Shown in pieces: positions 25,755-35,763 of a stretch of DNA of 64,000 nt. A program made the position numbers and the translations under genes. The stretch is from an uncultured Bacteroidales bacterium (GTDB lineage: Bacteria > Bacteroidota > Bacteroidia > Bacteroidales > UBA932), in contig CAKUXR010000018.1 of NCBI GenBank assembly GCA_934700615.1, positions 3,209 through 67,208 on the forward strand, written 5' to 3'. Numbering within the stretch: position 1 is the first letter of the stretch; each line of letters begins with the position of its first letter. The notes under the pieces were generated by a model. It did no database searches. It worked only from the letters and a program-made list of their open reading frames with translations, and was not told where the DNA came from.

Positions 25755-27173
25755 CGGTTCCCCGAGAGGTTTGTCTTCAATCAGCCGGCCTTCGGCCACG
25801 ACATGTTTTCCGTTCAGGAAAACGTCTATAGCCATGCCTTTCAGTCTGGCACCTTCGTATGGCGTCCAGCCGCATTTGTAGGCAGCTCCTGCTGCACCCA
25901 TATCTGATTCTCCTACAGTAAATTCCTTGTCAATGTCGATGACCAGGATGTCCGCCGCGTTGCCTTCTTTCAGCGCTCCGCGGCCCTTGATTCCGAACAT
26001 TGACGCAACCTTCTCCGACATTGCCGATGCAATGACATTGAGAGGAATCTCCTCCTCGTCAGCTATAGTCAGCAGAACTGAAAGTTCCTGCTGTATTGAC
26101 GGCATGCCTGAAGGACACGTCAGATATGGACGTTTCTTTTCTTCGGCGAGGTGAGGAGCGTGGTCGGAGCCGATCGTGTCAATGACACCCTCTTTCAATG
26201 CCTGTCTCAATGCTGCCCGGTCACTTCCTTTCTTTATTGCCGGATTGCACTTCACTTTGCTTCCGAGACGGTCGTAATCCTCGTCGCAGAACCAAAGATA
26301 ATTTGCTGATGTCTCGGCAGTTATCTCAGGATTATATTTCTTGGCCGTACGAATCATCTCCACTTCCTCGGCTGTGGTCACATGGCAGACATGGAGCTTG
26401 GTTCCGTATTTCATGGCCATTTCCAATGCCTTTATCGTGCTGCGGATGCATGCCTGTCTGCTGCGGATCTCCTCATGGGCCTTCATCGGTATGTCCTCTC
26501 CGAACATTTCCTTGGCCTTTTCCAGATTTGCCTTGATTATGGACTCGTCTTCGCTGTGGATCAACACTCTTGCGTCCTTGAGGCTGAACAGCTCTTCGAG
26601 GGTGTTGCCTTTGTCCACGAGCATGTTTCCGGTGGAGGAACCCATGAAGACTTTGACGCCTGCGAACATTGACTTGTCTTCTTCCGTCCATCTGCTGATG
26701 TCCTCGGCATTTTCATTGTCCGCGCCGATGTGGAATCCCCAGTTCGCGTAGCACCTTCCCTCAGCAAGCCGGCATTTCTCCTTGATGCGGCCGAGGCTTG
26801 TGGCAGGAGGATTGTTGTTAGGCATGTCAATGAAAGACGTTATCCCTCCGAGCAGGGCAGCCTTGGACTCGCTGTTCATGTCTGCCTTCTGAGTCATTCC
26901 TGGCTCTCTGAAATGGACATGGGCGTCGATGCCGCCTGCCATCAGGACCTTTCCTTTCACATCCATGACCTCAGTATCCGGATAATCTTCAAGTATTCTT
27001 TGTGTCAATGTGTCTGTGGCGATACTTGTGCCGTTGTAATCGACGGCACCGTTGTCATTGACCTTCCATATTTTCTCTATGCGCTCTCCTTTAATCAGAA
27101 GCGCCCCTTGCCTCACCTCTTGGGCTGTGGCAAGGGACGCTCCTGACAGAAGAATTCTTCTGTCCGTATTCAT
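25737..27173 (-). CDS. pyrC: Dihydroorotase (class I amidohydrolase)
   Basis: A 478-residue amidohydrolase. Motifs: the metal-binding GGIDAHVHFREPG (near residues 79-91), HSEDESI, HVCHVTTAEEV and the catalytic IGSDHAPH. In pyrimidine synthesis the enzyme cyclises carbamoyl-aspartate to dihydroorotate. The sequence type and the neighbouring polyprenol-phosphate glycosyltransferase gene, 4 bases upstream, match a gene pair common in Bacteroidales. An allantoinase or hydantoinase role is less likely but not excluded by sequence alone. Its 3' end overlaps the EamA gene by 18 bases. Confidence 0.88.
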   Translation of the reverse strand: MNTDRRILLSGASLATAQEVRQGALLIKGERIEKIWKVNDNGAVDYNGTSIATDTLTQRILEDYPDTEVMDVKGKVLMAGGIDAHVHFREPGMTQKADMNSESKAALLGGITSFIDMPNNNPPATSLGRIKEKCRLAEGRCYANWGFHIGADNENAEDISRWTEEDKSMFAGVKVFMGSSTGNMLVDKGNTLEELFSLKDARVLIHSEDESIIKANLEKAKEMFGEDIPMKAHEEIRSRQACIRSTIKALEMAMKYGTKLHVCHVTTAEEVEMIRTAKKYNPEITAETSANYLWFCDEDYDRLGSKVKCNPAIKKGSDRAALRQALKEGVIDTIGSDHAPHLAEEKKRPYLTCPSGMPSIQQELSVLLTIADEEEIPLNVIASAMSEKVASMFGIKGRGALKEGNAADILVIDIDKEFTVGESDMGAAGAAYKCGWTPYEGARLKGMAIDVFLNGKHVVAEGRLIEDKPLGEPLFFMA

Positions 27174-27177
27174 GTGT

Positions 27178-27903
27178 TTATGCTTTCGGTTTTAACTTCC
27201 TGAATCTCAGTTTCATGACGCCCCAGAATGCCTCTCCGAAAATGCCACCGCTCATCTTGGATGTGCCGGCTTTGCGGTTTACGAAGATTATAGGCACCTC
27301 AGTAATCTTGAATCCGAGTTTGTAGGTCGTGTATTTCATCTCGATTTGGAATCCGTAGCCTTTCATCTCGACTTTGTCCAGGTCGATGGTCCTGAGCACC
27401 TTGTTGCTGTAGCATTTGAAGCCGGCGGTGCAGTCATAGACTTTCATTCCGAGGACAGTTCTTACATAAACTGAAGCGTAGTAGGACATTATGATTCGTC
27501 CTATAGGCCAGTTTATGACGCTGATTCCGTCGCAGTATCTTGAACCGATGGCCAGGTCAGCCCCGTCTTTGCAGGCCTGATAAAGTCTTGGCAAGTCTTC
27601 AGGATTGTGCGAGAAATCCGCATCCATCTCGAATGTATAGTCATATCCCTTGTCGATAGACCATTTGAATCCGGTGATGTAAGCTGTTCCAAGGCCCAGC
27701 TTTCCCGGACGCTCTATCATATGGAGCCTTTCCGGGAATTCCTGCTGGAGTCTTTTGACGATGGCTGCGGTCCCGTCAGGGGATCCGTCATCGATGATGA
27801 GAATGTCAAACCCTCCGTCGAGAGAGAAAACTTTCCGAATGATGTTTTCGATGTTTTCTTTCTCGTTGTACGTCGGGATAATGACGATTTTTCTGTCTTC
27901 CAT
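27178..27903 (-). CDS. Polyprenol-phosphate mannosyltransferase-like GT2 enzyme
   Basis: A 241-residue family 2 glycosyltransferase close to dolichol-phosphate mannose synthase: IIPTYNEKENIENII at the N-terminus, LIIDDGSPDGTA, and the metal-binding DAD in FEMDADFSHNPEDL. It transfers a sugar, usually mannose, from a nucleotide donor to a polyprenol phosphate at the cytoplasmic membrane face. It has no C-terminal membrane anchor. It lies 5 bases after the tricorn-protease gene and 4 bases before pyrC, so all three are probably one leftward operon. Confidence 0.9.
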   Translation of the reverse strand: MEDRKIVIIPTYNEKENIENIIRKVFSLDGGFDILIIDDGSPDGTAAIVKRLQQEFPERLHMIERPGKLGLGTAYITGFKWSIDKGYDYTFEMDADFSHNPEDLPRLYQACKDGADLAIGSRYCDGISVINWPIGRIIMSYYASVYVRTVLGMKVYDCTAGFKCYSNKVLRTIDLDKVEMKGYGFQIEMKYTTYKLGFKITEVPIIFVNRKAGTSKMSGGIFGEAFWGVMKLRFRKLKPKA

Positions 27904-27908
27904 ATAAA

Positions 27909-30900
27909 TTATTTTTTGGATGCTTCGGAAAGCATTTCCTTGACAGCTGCCTCGAGCTGTTTGTCCTCGCCCTTCAGGACGGATACAGGATCATTGTAAA
28001 CCAGAATATCAGGTTCTACCTGATGGTTCTCGTTGTACTGTTCTTCCTTGAGGCACCATGCGCCGACCTGAGGTATACCGAAGATAATCTGAGAATTGAT
28101 CTGGTTCTCCCACCATACGGCTGTCATGGTTCCAGGTACAGGCGATCCGATGATCTTGCCGATGCCGAGTGCCTGGTAAGCGTATGGGAATCCGCATGCG
28201 TCAGAGTAGTTGTCTTCACAAGTGAGGACGCATGAAGGTTTTGTCCATTTGCTGTAAGGATCGGTTCCGATATAACGGCCTCTTGGCCTGTATTCTACAT
28301 ATGCCTTGCCAGAGAGGAATGTCACGAGGTCATCGTGCAGCCATCCGCCTCCGTTGTGTCGTGTGTCCACGATGAGGGCTTCTGTTGTGCGGTACTTGCC
28401 GAGAGCCTTTGAGTAAACGTTCCTGAAGCTAGGGGAGTTCATGCCTTCGACGTGTACGTATCCGATCTTTCCTCCGGAGAGTTCAGCAACCTTGGCCTCG
28501 CGCTGTCTGATCCAGCGGTTATACATGAGCCCTGCATCTGAGAATGAAGGCTCCACGAATACTTCCACTTCCTTCTTGCCGCCTTTCTTGATGATTACCG
28601 AAGTCTTCTTGCCTGCCTTTCCTGTAAGGAACTGGTACCAGTCTTCGCCTGCCTTGATTTCTTTTCCGTCAATGCTTGCGATGATGTCACCTTCCTTAAT
28701 CTCAGGATATGCGATGGAGAGAGCTCCGTCAGGGAGTACTTCCTTGACCTTCAGACCGTCACCTGCATAGTCTTCATCGTAGAGTACGCCGAGCTGGCCC
28801 ATGTTCAGGCCGCTTCTGTACTGATAACGTCCGCCGGTGTGGGATGCGTTCAGTTCACCGAGAATTTCAGAAAGGAGTTCCTGGAAATCGAAGTTGTTGT
28901 TAATATAAGGGAGGAACTGCGAGTAGTTCTCCTTGTAGTAGTTCCAGTCAACTCCGTGAAGCTCAGGATCGTAGAATTTCTCCTTGACCTGTTTCCACAT
29001 GTGGTCGAACATGTATTCGCGCTCTGCTTTAGGCTTGAACTCATATTCTCCAGCGTAGCTGATATTCTTGGTCTCGCCTCCGTTTACGCCGATCTTGCTG
29101 ATGCCGAATCCTGATGCGATATAGATGTATTTTCCGTCAGATGATGGAATGATGGCTCCTGCTACACCTTTCTTGAGGACTTTGACGTTGCCTTCCTTGG
29201 TGTCTTTCACGCAGAGGTCATATCCGCTCTCAAGTCTTGTTTCATAGAACAGTTTCTTTCCGTCTTCTGTGAGATAGTGGTCGCCGAGTCTGCCGGAGAA
29301 GCTTGTGAGTCTGAATATTCTGTCAGCCCTGTTTGCAAGGTCGAGCTTGAGTTTCTCGCTCTTCTTGGATGCTGTGCTGTCCTTCTTCTCTTCTTTCTTC
29401 TCTTCTTTGGCTGCCTTCTTGTCTTCAGCGGTAAGAAGTTTTGCAATTTCATCGTCTTCCTTGTCTCTGAAGAATTCGGTCATTGCCTTCGCGTCGAAGA
29501 ACATGATATAAACGTCATTTTCTGCGCCCCAGCTTCCGTGGCTTCTGTAACCGTCTCTGTCTGACTGCCATACCATAGCCTTTCCGCCGAGAGCCCATCT
29601 GAATGCACCGTCGTTGTAGCCGCTTTCAGTGAGGTTCGTAACTTCTTTCGTGTCAATGTCAACGAGTGCGATGTCCACGTTGTTCCATCCTCCGTTTGCC
29701 TGGTAAGATGAAAGGAGATAGTGGCTGTCCGGACTCCATTCGAATGAAAGGTCGCCGTCGCTGTATGAGTAGTTCACGTCCTTGAGGAGAGAGATGGTCT
29801 TGCCTCCCTTCGTAGGCTTGATCACGAGCTCGGTCCTGTCGCGGAGGAATGCCACATATTTTCCGTCAGGTGATACCTGTGGCTGGAAACATGTCTCGCC
29901 TTCGTCAGAGAACAATTCCTCCTTGAAGTCGTTTGCGTATGTGAAGTACTTGTCTTCCTTGTTCACGAGTGAAGAACGCCAGATTCCCCAGTGCCCGTCC
30001 CTTTCGGCTGAGTAGTAGATTGTCCTTCCGTCAGAAGAGAAGCTTACGTTTCTTTCCTGTGTGGCCGTGTTGGTGATTCTCTTTGTTGTCTTGTAGTCTG
30101 CCGATGTCACGAATACGTCACCTCTGAGCACGATGGCTATTTCTTTCTGGCTAGGAGCGACTGACATTGATGTGGCTCCTGCTGCGATGGTGAGTCTTTC
30201 GATGTCTCTTTCGTCCTGGTCTGAGAATACGGTGATTTCCACTTTCTTAGGCTCCTGTCCCTCTTTCATGGTGTAGATTTCACCATTATAAGAGTATGCC
30301 AATGTTCCGTTGTCAGCAACTGACAGATATCTGACAGGGTTCTTGGTTTCGAAAGTAAGCTGGACAGGTTTTTCAGGAGCGCTTACGGAACTCTTGAATA
30401 CATTGATGGTGGTTCCGTTCTGCTCGCTGAGATAGTAGAATGTGTCTCCGTCTGCTGCGAATACAGGGTTCCTGTCTTCTCCGATGTAGGTTGTGAGCTT
30501 CTTGAAAGTTCCGTTCTCATTGATGCTCAGTTTGCCGGAGTTGTCGTTTCCCTTGTACATCCATATGTCACGTGTCACGGCAGACGTGTGATGCTTTCTG
30601 AGTGCATCCTCATATCCTTTCAGGTCCTCGTAGAGGATTGTGCCGTTCTTGTTGATTGTCAATGCTGATATAGGGAGTGAGGTGACTCTTACCGGTCTGG
30701 CGCCGTTGATGTCGGTGTAATATAGTTGTGCGTCTCCAGGATATCCGTCATATGTCACATCCTGCTGGATGTTGGCTGTGAACAGGACTTTTCCGTCAGG
30801 AAGAACGGCCTGCAGAGTCTCGTGTCCCGGGTGGAAAGTGAGCCTCTTTGGAGTGCCGCCCTCGCATGAGGTTATGAAGATGTCCCTGCTCTTCTCTCTG

Positions 30901-31151
30901 TAAGATGTGAATACGATGTTCTTTCCGTCAGCTGTCCACTTCGGATTCGAGTCGTATGCAGGATTTGTGGTAATCTGCAATGCTCGTCCGCCTGCGGCAG
31001 GTACGACGAAAATGTCTCCTTTGTAGCTGAACGCGATTTTGGTTCCGTCAGGAGAAATGCTGTTTGACCGGATCCATTTAGGAGTTTCCTGACCTGAAGC
31101 AAATCCCGCTGATAGCGTAATGGCTAGTGCCAATGAAAGTAATTTCTTCAT
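27909..31151 (-). CDS. Tricorn-type S41 protease with beta-propellers and PDZ domain
   Basis: A 1080-residue secreted protein with a signal peptide of about 22 residues. Residues 25-690 hold WD40-like propeller repeats (many SPDG.KIAF units) interrupted by a very charged Lys/Glu stretch near 585-610. A PDZ domain lies near 780-860 and an S41 core follows, with EDNYSDACGFPY holding the nucleophilic Ser near residue 983 and the conserved SPVPGTMTAVWWE. Family knowledge: tricorn homologues degrade peptides, and Bacteroidetes members are probably periplasmic. A TTG start at 31160 is possible, but ATG 31151 is preferred. First gene of a leftward operon with the GT2 enzyme and pyrC. Confidence 0.92.
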   Translation of the reverse strand: MKKLLSLALAITLSAGFASGQETPKWIRSNSISPDGTKIAFSYKGDIFVVPAAGGRALQITTNPAYDSNPKWTADGKNIVFTSYREKSRDIFITSCEGGTPKRLTFHPGHETLQAVLPDGKVLFTANIQQDVTYDGYPGDAQLYYTDINGARPVRVTSLPISALTINKNGTILYEDLKGYEDALRKHHTSAVTRDIWMYKGNDNSGKLSINENGTFKKLTTYIGEDRNPVFAADGDTFYYLSEQNGTTINVFKSSVSAPEKPVQLTFETKNPVRYLSVADNGTLAYSYNGEIYTMKEGQEPKKVEITVFSDQDERDIERLTIAAGATSMSVAPSQKEIAIVLRGDVFVTSADYKTTKRITNTATQERNVSFSSDGRTIYYSAERDGHWGIWRSSLVNKEDKYFTYANDFKEELFSDEGETCFQPQVSPDGKYVAFLRDRTELVIKPTKGGKTISLLKDVNYSYSDGDLSFEWSPDSHYLLSSYQANGGWNNVDIALVDIDTKEVTNLTESGYNDGAFRWALGGKAMVWQSDRDGYRSHGSWGAENDVYIMFFDAKAMTEFFRDKEDDEIAKLLTAEDKKAAKEEKKEEKKDSTASKKSEKLKLDLANRADRIFRLTSFSGRLGDHYLTEDGKKLFYETRLESGYDLCVKDTKEGNVKVLKKGVAGAIIPSSDGKYIYIASGFGISKIGVNGGETKNISYAGEYEFKPKAEREYMFDHMWKQVKEKFYDPELHGVDWNYYKENYSQFLPYINNNFDFQELLSEILGELNASHTGGRYQYRSGLNMGQLGVLYDEDYAGDGLKVKEVLPDGALSIAYPEIKEGDIIASIDGKEIKAGEDWYQFLTGKAGKKTSVIIKKGGKKEVEVFVEPSFSDAGLMYNRWIRQREAKVAELSGGKIGYVHVEGMNSPSFRNVYSKALGKYRTTEALIVDTRHNGGGWLHDDLVTFLSGKAYVEYRPRGRYIGTDPYSKWTKPSCVLTCEDNYSDACGFPYAYQALGIGKIIGSPVPGTMTAVWWENQINSQIIFGIPQVGAWCLKEEQYNENHQVEPDILVYNDPVSVLKGEDKQLEAAVKEMLSEASKK

Positions 31152-31250
31152 TTTTATCAATTATTTGTGTTGTTCTCCTTTAATTCCGTAAGGATTCTGG
31201 CGGTTTTCCAACCAACATGTAAAAATAAGAAGAAATTTCTGGAATTCCCA

Positions 31251-34007
31251 TCATTTTCCGCGTATCCTTGCTGCATATTTGCCTGGAGTTTCACCAAAGG
31301 TGTTCTTGAAGACAGTGATGAAATATGCCGGAGTCTGGTATCCGCATTGTTCAGCAATGTCAGAGATTGGCATCTCAGTGTCTTTGAGCAATGCGCAGGC
31401 TTTTTTCATCCTCAATGTCTTGATAAGTTCAACTGGCGACTTCCCAGTTATGTTCTTCAGGCGCAGATGAAGATTTCCTCTTGAGCAGCAGCTGTCTTCC
31501 GCCAAGTTTTCCACTGTAAATGCCGCATTCCCGATATTGGCTTCTATGCAGTTGATTGCGGAAAGCAGGAATCGCTCGTCATCAGGCTTCAAGTTATATG
31601 TGGAATCCACGTACATCTCGATTTTGCTCTTCTGCACCTTCTCCTCGTAGTTCTTGGTGAGCTGGGCGATTTCCACGTCCTTCATCTTCTGCACTTTACG
31701 GATATACCACAGTGTTAGGGCGGTGATTCCGGAAATTACCAGAAGCAGTGCCAGAATTTCCGCAAATGTGCTTTTGTACCATACCGGTCTTACCCTGATT
31801 TCCAGTCTGAGCGCGTGTTCGTTCCAGACGCCGTCGCTGTTCGCCGCTTTCAGAAGGAATGTGTATCGTCCTTTGGAAAGGTTGGTATAGGTCGCTTCCG
31901 TGCCTCTGGCGTCATTCCAGTTCTTGTCAAGTCCTTCCAACATATAAGAATATCTGCAACTCTTCTCCGAAATCATATCAGGACATGAAAAACCTAGGGT
32001 CAGTGAGTTCTGCCAATGTTTCAGGACAATCTTCTCGGTGATACTGATGTTCTTGTCGAGTATCCTGGACTTGTCTCCAGGCTTGATTTCCACGTTATTG
32101 ACTATGAGTTTGTCGATAATCGGCCTCTTGGCTATGGTGTTTGGGACAATGTCTTCCGGATTGAATGTCTCCATGCCGTAAATGCCTCCGAAATACATCC
32201 TTCCTGTCGTGTCTTTTGTGTGTGCGCCTGTATTGAAAAGATCGCATCTGATACCGTCATCGTCTCCGAATCTTCTTATTCCGCCATTGGATGGGGCATA
32301 TCTGTAAAGTCCGTCATCTGAACTGATCCATAGGTTTCCGTCATTGTCCTCTTCGATCCCACGAATCGTGCTGTTCTGGAATCCGTCCGGATGCTCAACT
32401 GTACCTTTTCCTGTTTTCTCGTCAATGCAGGCAAGACCATCGATGGTTCCGATCCATATTTTCCCGTCGTATGACTGGTAGATGCACTGAGTCTGCACAA
32501 TGTCGTTGAACTTGTAGCCGCCGGTCTTGTCCAGAGTGTTGTCCTCATTGACAATATATTTGGAAAGGCTCTCTTTGGCCCCGATCCAGAGCTGGTTGTC
32601 CTTATCCTTGCACAGCGACAGGATTCGTGTCAGTCTTTCGGGACTGGTGTATTTCAGGTTGATTTTAGCGGAAGCATCATTTTCAATGTCATAGAGGTAT
32701 AGCCCTATAAGTGTGCCGAGCCACAGTTTTCCGCCATTGGCAGGAATGATGCACATTATATCCAGTGGTGCTTTCAATTTTCGTGTCAATCCTTTTTCTA
32801 TATCTATCTCATGCAGGCCTTGAACCTCTCCTCCTGCATACGCCTTTTCCCCGTTTTCGCTTACATGGACACTCCGCATATTGTTGAGAGCATAGTGTGA
32901 AACCTTTCCGGTTGGATCAAAACGATAGAGTCCATCGTTACGCGTGCCTACCCAGAATGCGTCGAAATCATCATGTTTCAATGTGGTTATGATCTTGTCC
33001 TGAAGCCGGAACCTGTCCTGGGCATAAGAGCGGAATTTGTCACGTTGTTTGTGCCAATACATTGCACCGCTGTACTCAGTGCCGATCCATACGCCTCCTG
33101 AAGAATCCTTGAACAGACTTCGGATATTATTGTCAGGCATGATTCCCGGAGCATATCGGCCTATCTTGCCGTCCTGGTCCATAATCATCACTCCGTCAGT
33201 CGAACCTATCCACAATTTTCCGTCATCGTCTTTGCAGAATGCGAATACTTCGAGCCATTTGTCGCTGCCCGTGTCGATTTTCGTGCTCGTCCTGTTTTTG
33301 AAATCGACCAGCATCAGGCCGTTGCCTTTGGTGCCCACGTAGTATCTGTCGTCTCCTGCCGGATATGGTACGATTCCGAATCTCGGCAGTTCAATCGGTT
33401 CGTAGTTGCGTATGAGAGAGTCGCATGAAAACCGGAGAGATTCGATGGCCTTGTCCCTTGTGCAGACTATTATCCGGTCTCCGTCCTTGCAGATTGAATA
33501 GTAGGTCAATGATTTGCCTTCCAGTTTGATTTCTCTGGAAGAGTCAGTATTCAGGTCGTACAGGAATGTGGCGTGTCGAGTGGCCGCAAGGTACTTGTTG
33601 TCAGCTACTTCCATTACGCATTCCACTGTTACAGCATCCTTGATGCTGATTCTTTGGAAGTCATCTGGCTCCTCTCTGTAATAGGAGAGCCCTGAGGAAT
33701 TGCACACCCAGAGTCTTTCCTTCGAGTCAATGAAGAGGTCATGGACATTATTGCTCTGAAGACTGTTCCTGTCATTGTGCCTATGCCTGTAAATCGTGAA
33801 GTCTGTCCCGTTGAACCTGTCGAGTCCGTCAGCTGTCGCAAACCAGATGGTTCCGGATGAGTCCTGCTGTATGTCAACTACCGCATTGTATGACATTCCG
33901 TTTCTGACGGAAAATTGGGTGAGTCTCTGGCGGATAAATGAGTCTTGGCCTGATGTTCCATATAAGGAGAGCAGGAATAGTGTCAATGTAAAAAGTGTTC
34001 GTTTCAT
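31251..34007 (-). CDS. Membrane-anchored propeller-sensor AraC-type regulator, locus A
   Basis: A 918-residue protein. A signal peptide (1-20) is followed by two-component-type propeller repeats (about 25-640, with many G.IWFATADGL / LWIGT-like blades), a Y_Y_Y domain (about 672-745), one membrane helix (about 752-772), a short coiled segment, and an AraC-family DNA-binding domain (about 825-918, ending in a typical SDIAEQCGYQTPAYFITVFK..FGETPGKY). There is no histidine kinase and no receiver domain, so it differs from classic hybrid two-component regulators and signals within one polypeptide, more like SusR. It is divergent from locus A, which I infer it controls. The 48906 gene is a paralogue of the same architecture. 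Confidence 0.92.
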   Translation of the reverse strand: MKRTLFTLTLFLLSLYGTSGQDSFIRQRLTQFSVRNGMSYNAVVDIQQDSSGTIWFATADGLDRFNGTDFTIYRHRHNDRNSLQSNNVHDLFIDSKERLWVCNSSGLSYYREEPDDFQRISIKDAVTVECVMEVADNKYLAATRHATFLYDLNTDSSREIKLEGKSLTYYSICKDGDRIIVCTRDKAIESLRFSCDSLIRNYEPIELPRFGIVPYPAGDDRYYVGTKGNGLMLVDFKNRTSTKIDTGSDKWLEVFAFCKDDDGKLWIGSTDGVMIMDQDGKIGRYAPGIMPDNNIRSLFKDSSGGVWIGTEYSGAMYWHKQRDKFRSYAQDRFRLQDKIITTLKHDDFDAFWVGTRNDGLYRFDPTGKVSHYALNNMRSVHVSENGEKAYAGGEVQGLHEIDIEKGLTRKLKAPLDIMCIIPANGGKLWLGTLIGLYLYDIENDASAKINLKYTSPERLTRILSLCKDKDNQLWIGAKESLSKYIVNEDNTLDKTGGYKFNDIVQTQCIYQSYDGKIWIGTIDGLACIDEKTGKGTVEHPDGFQNSTIRGIEEDNDGNLWISSDDGLYRYAPSNGGIRRFGDDDGIRCDLFNTGAHTKDTTGRMYFGGIYGMETFNPEDIVPNTIAKRPIIDKLIVNNVEIKPGDKSRILDKNISITEKIVLKHWQNSLTLGFSCPDMISEKSCRYSYMLEGLDKNWNDARGTEATYTNLSKGRYTFLLKAANSDGVWNEHALRLEIRVRPVWYKSTFAEILALLLVISGITALTLWYIRKVQKMKDVEIAQLTKNYEEKVQKSKIEMYVDSTYNLKPDDERFLLSAINCIEANIGNAAFTVENLAEDSCCSRGNLHLRLKNITGKSPVELIKTLRMKKACALLKDTEMPISDIAEQCGYQTPAYFITVFKNTFGETPGKYAARIRGK

Positions 34008-34050
34008 TATATGTCGTTTTAGCCGCCTCGCTGGCTGTTTTAGCGTTATT

Positions 34051-34128
34051 GATACAAATTTATAACTTTATTTTCTATTTATTGTGACAAAATTGAAATC
34101 AAAGTCATAACAATGCATATTACCTTTG
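34051..34128. promoter_or_regulatory. Divergent control region of locus A with candidate operator boxes
   Basis: On the plus strand, TACCTTTG at 34121-34128 is a full -7 box for the first EEP gene. On the minus strand, TAAATTTG at 34062-34055 is the -7 box of the regulator gene. Two boxes, TACAAAT (34053-34059, overlapping the regulator -7) and GACAAAATT (34086-34094), recur in the same order upstream of 35764 and, less exactly, of 52015. The second box lies 35 bases upstream of the -7 element. They are candidates for binding by the AraC-type regulators. Confidence 0.5.
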
Positions 34129-34196
34129 TAAAGTATGGGGATTTAGTGCGTTCAAAACCGCATATCATAAGAATTAATACCAATTATAGTCACTAT

Positions 34197-35621
34197 ATGA
34201 AAATAAGAAATTTGTTATCCTTGTCAATGTTAGGCATAATGATTATGTTGTGCTCGGATGTTGTTTGTCTGGGAGCGGAAAGCCAGAAGAAGGCTTCCTA
34301 TATTCTATCATTGAACGTTGGTGGCCCTGCAAGAGAGGTTGTTGAAACTCCGCCATTTACGGAAATCGACGGTCTCCATAATGTGAAGATTTCAGTAAGG
34401 TTCCGTCCCGATGTCGGTTTTGATGATGTTCTTCTTTTCTCTGTAATCAATGGCGGAACTATTACTTCTGCCACTCTTGACGGAAAGACAATTCCGGATA
34501 GCTTTATAGAATATATAGTCAACAGCGCCAACCTCCGTTTGCCCAAGGACTTGCTTCCGCTTCCTGCTTCGAAGGCGAGTCAGCGTAAATGGCACAAATT
34601 GGAATTGAACGTAAGGAACGCATCCAATTCTTCATGTCTCAAGTTGACAGGTGAGTCAGCCGATTCCTCAAACCGCGCTTTCTTTGTGGACTCTATAGAG
34701 GTGAGCGATATGGGTGAAATGCAGCGTTCTACGCTCCGTGTGCTTTACTGGAATATTCAGAACGGAATGTGGACGGATCAGCCGAATGGTTACCGGAACT
34801 TCATCGCTTGGGTGAAGAAATATGATCCTGATGTATGTGTATGGTGCGAGGCGGCTTCCATATATAAAGATCATTCAGGACAGAAAGCTCCTGCAGAGGA
34901 AAAATATCTTCCTGCAGGATGGACAGAGCTTGCCGGAAAGTATGGTCACGCCTATGTTGCTATGGGCGGGCATCGTGACAACTATCCTCAGGTGATCACT
35001 TCCAAGTATCCTATTGAAACACTCCTCAAGATTACCGATACTGATCAGCCTGGCAGACCGGTATCTCATGGTGCGGGTGTACAGCAGGTGGATGTGAATG
35101 GAAAGAAAATCAATATCATTACTTTGCACACTTGGCCTCAGCAGTGGTGTTATACCGCCACTCCGGATGAAAGGAAGGAAAGCAGAGCCAAGTTTGAGGG
35201 TGACAAGTATCGTGAATTCGAGATGAAATATATAGTTGACCACACTGTCAATGCTCCTGAATTCTCTTCTCAGACAGAATGGCTTATGATGGGTGACTTC
35301 AACTCTCCGTCAATGCTTGACGAGTGGTATAACCGGATACTCGAGAAAACTCCTACCAAATATCTCTGCCAGAACGTGATCAGGGATAACACCACTCTCG
35401 TGGACATTATAGGAAATTACTATAAGGGATACTTCATGTGTTCTACAGCAGGAGTTTCACGTATAGACAATATGTATGCTTCCCCTTCGATGTATTCGAA
35501 GGTCAGGAATGCCATGATACTGATTGACTCCTACACGACACTCAGAGCTGACAGCACCTATCCGTCGGGCTTCTATCATCCGTCTGACCATCGCCCGATT
35601 CTTGTTGACTTCGAGTTGTAA
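34197..35621 (+). CDS. Secreted endonuclease/exonuclease/phosphatase-family protein (EEP-A1)
   Basis: A 474-residue exported protein. After the signal peptide, residues 30-175 form a beta-rich module and residues 178-474 an EEP hydrolase domain. Visible catalytic motifs: YWNIQNG (Asn, near 184), WCEA (metal-binding Glu), MMGDFNSP (Asp and Asn, near 365) and the terminal SDHRP (Asp-His, near 462). The superfamily cleaves phosphodiester or phosphomonoester bonds in DNA, RNA, sphingomyelin or inositol phosphates, so the substrate is open. There is no good lipobox. The frame extends 28 codons upstream across the promoter, so ATG 34197 is chosen. It is the closest relative of the C-terminal 475 residues of the next gene. 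Confidence 0.88.
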   Translation: MKIRNLLSLSMLGIMIMLCSDVVCLGAESQKKASYILSLNVGGPAREVVETPPFTEIDGLHNVKISVRFRPDVGFDDVLLFSVINGGTITSATLDGKTIPDSFIEYIVNSANLRLPKDLLPLPASKASQRKWHKLELNVRNASNSSCLKLTGESADSSNRAFFVDSIEVSDMGEMQRSTLRVLYWNIQNGMWTDQPNGYRNFIAWVKKYDPDVCVWCEAASIYKDHSGQKAPAEEKYLPAGWTELAGKYGHAYVAMGGHRDNYPQVITSKYPIETLLKITDTDQPGRPVSHGAGVQQVDVNGKKINIITLHTWPQQWCYTATPDERKESRAKFEGDKYREFEMKYIVDHTVNAPEFSSQTEWLMMGDFNSPSMLDEWYNRILEKTPTKYLCQNVIRDNTTLVDIIGNYYKGYFMCSTAGVSRIDNMYASPSMYSKVRNAMILIDSYTTLRADSTYPSGFYHPSDHRPILVDFEL

Positions 35622-35629
35622 TGAAGTTT

Positions 35630-35695
35630 GATACAAATCTATAATCCGATTGCGACAAAATTTAAATAGTTTTGAGATATTGCGTGCTATCTTTG
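35630..35695 (+). promoter_or_regulatory. Duplicated promoter/operator upstream of EEP-A2
   Basis: TACAAAT (35632-35638), GACAAAATT (35654-35662) and the -7 box TATCTTTG (35688-35695) repeat the layout upstream of EEP-A1. The distance from the second box to -7 is 34 against 35 bases. The gap between the two boxes is 11 bases shorter, about one helical turn. The leader up to the ATG is also recognisably homologous, so gene and promoter were duplicated together. Confidence 0.55.
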
Positions 35696-35763
35696 TTCTG
35701 TCTGACAAACGGTATGTTTTCGGACATAGGACCACAAGAACTAATACCTATTATTATTCACAT

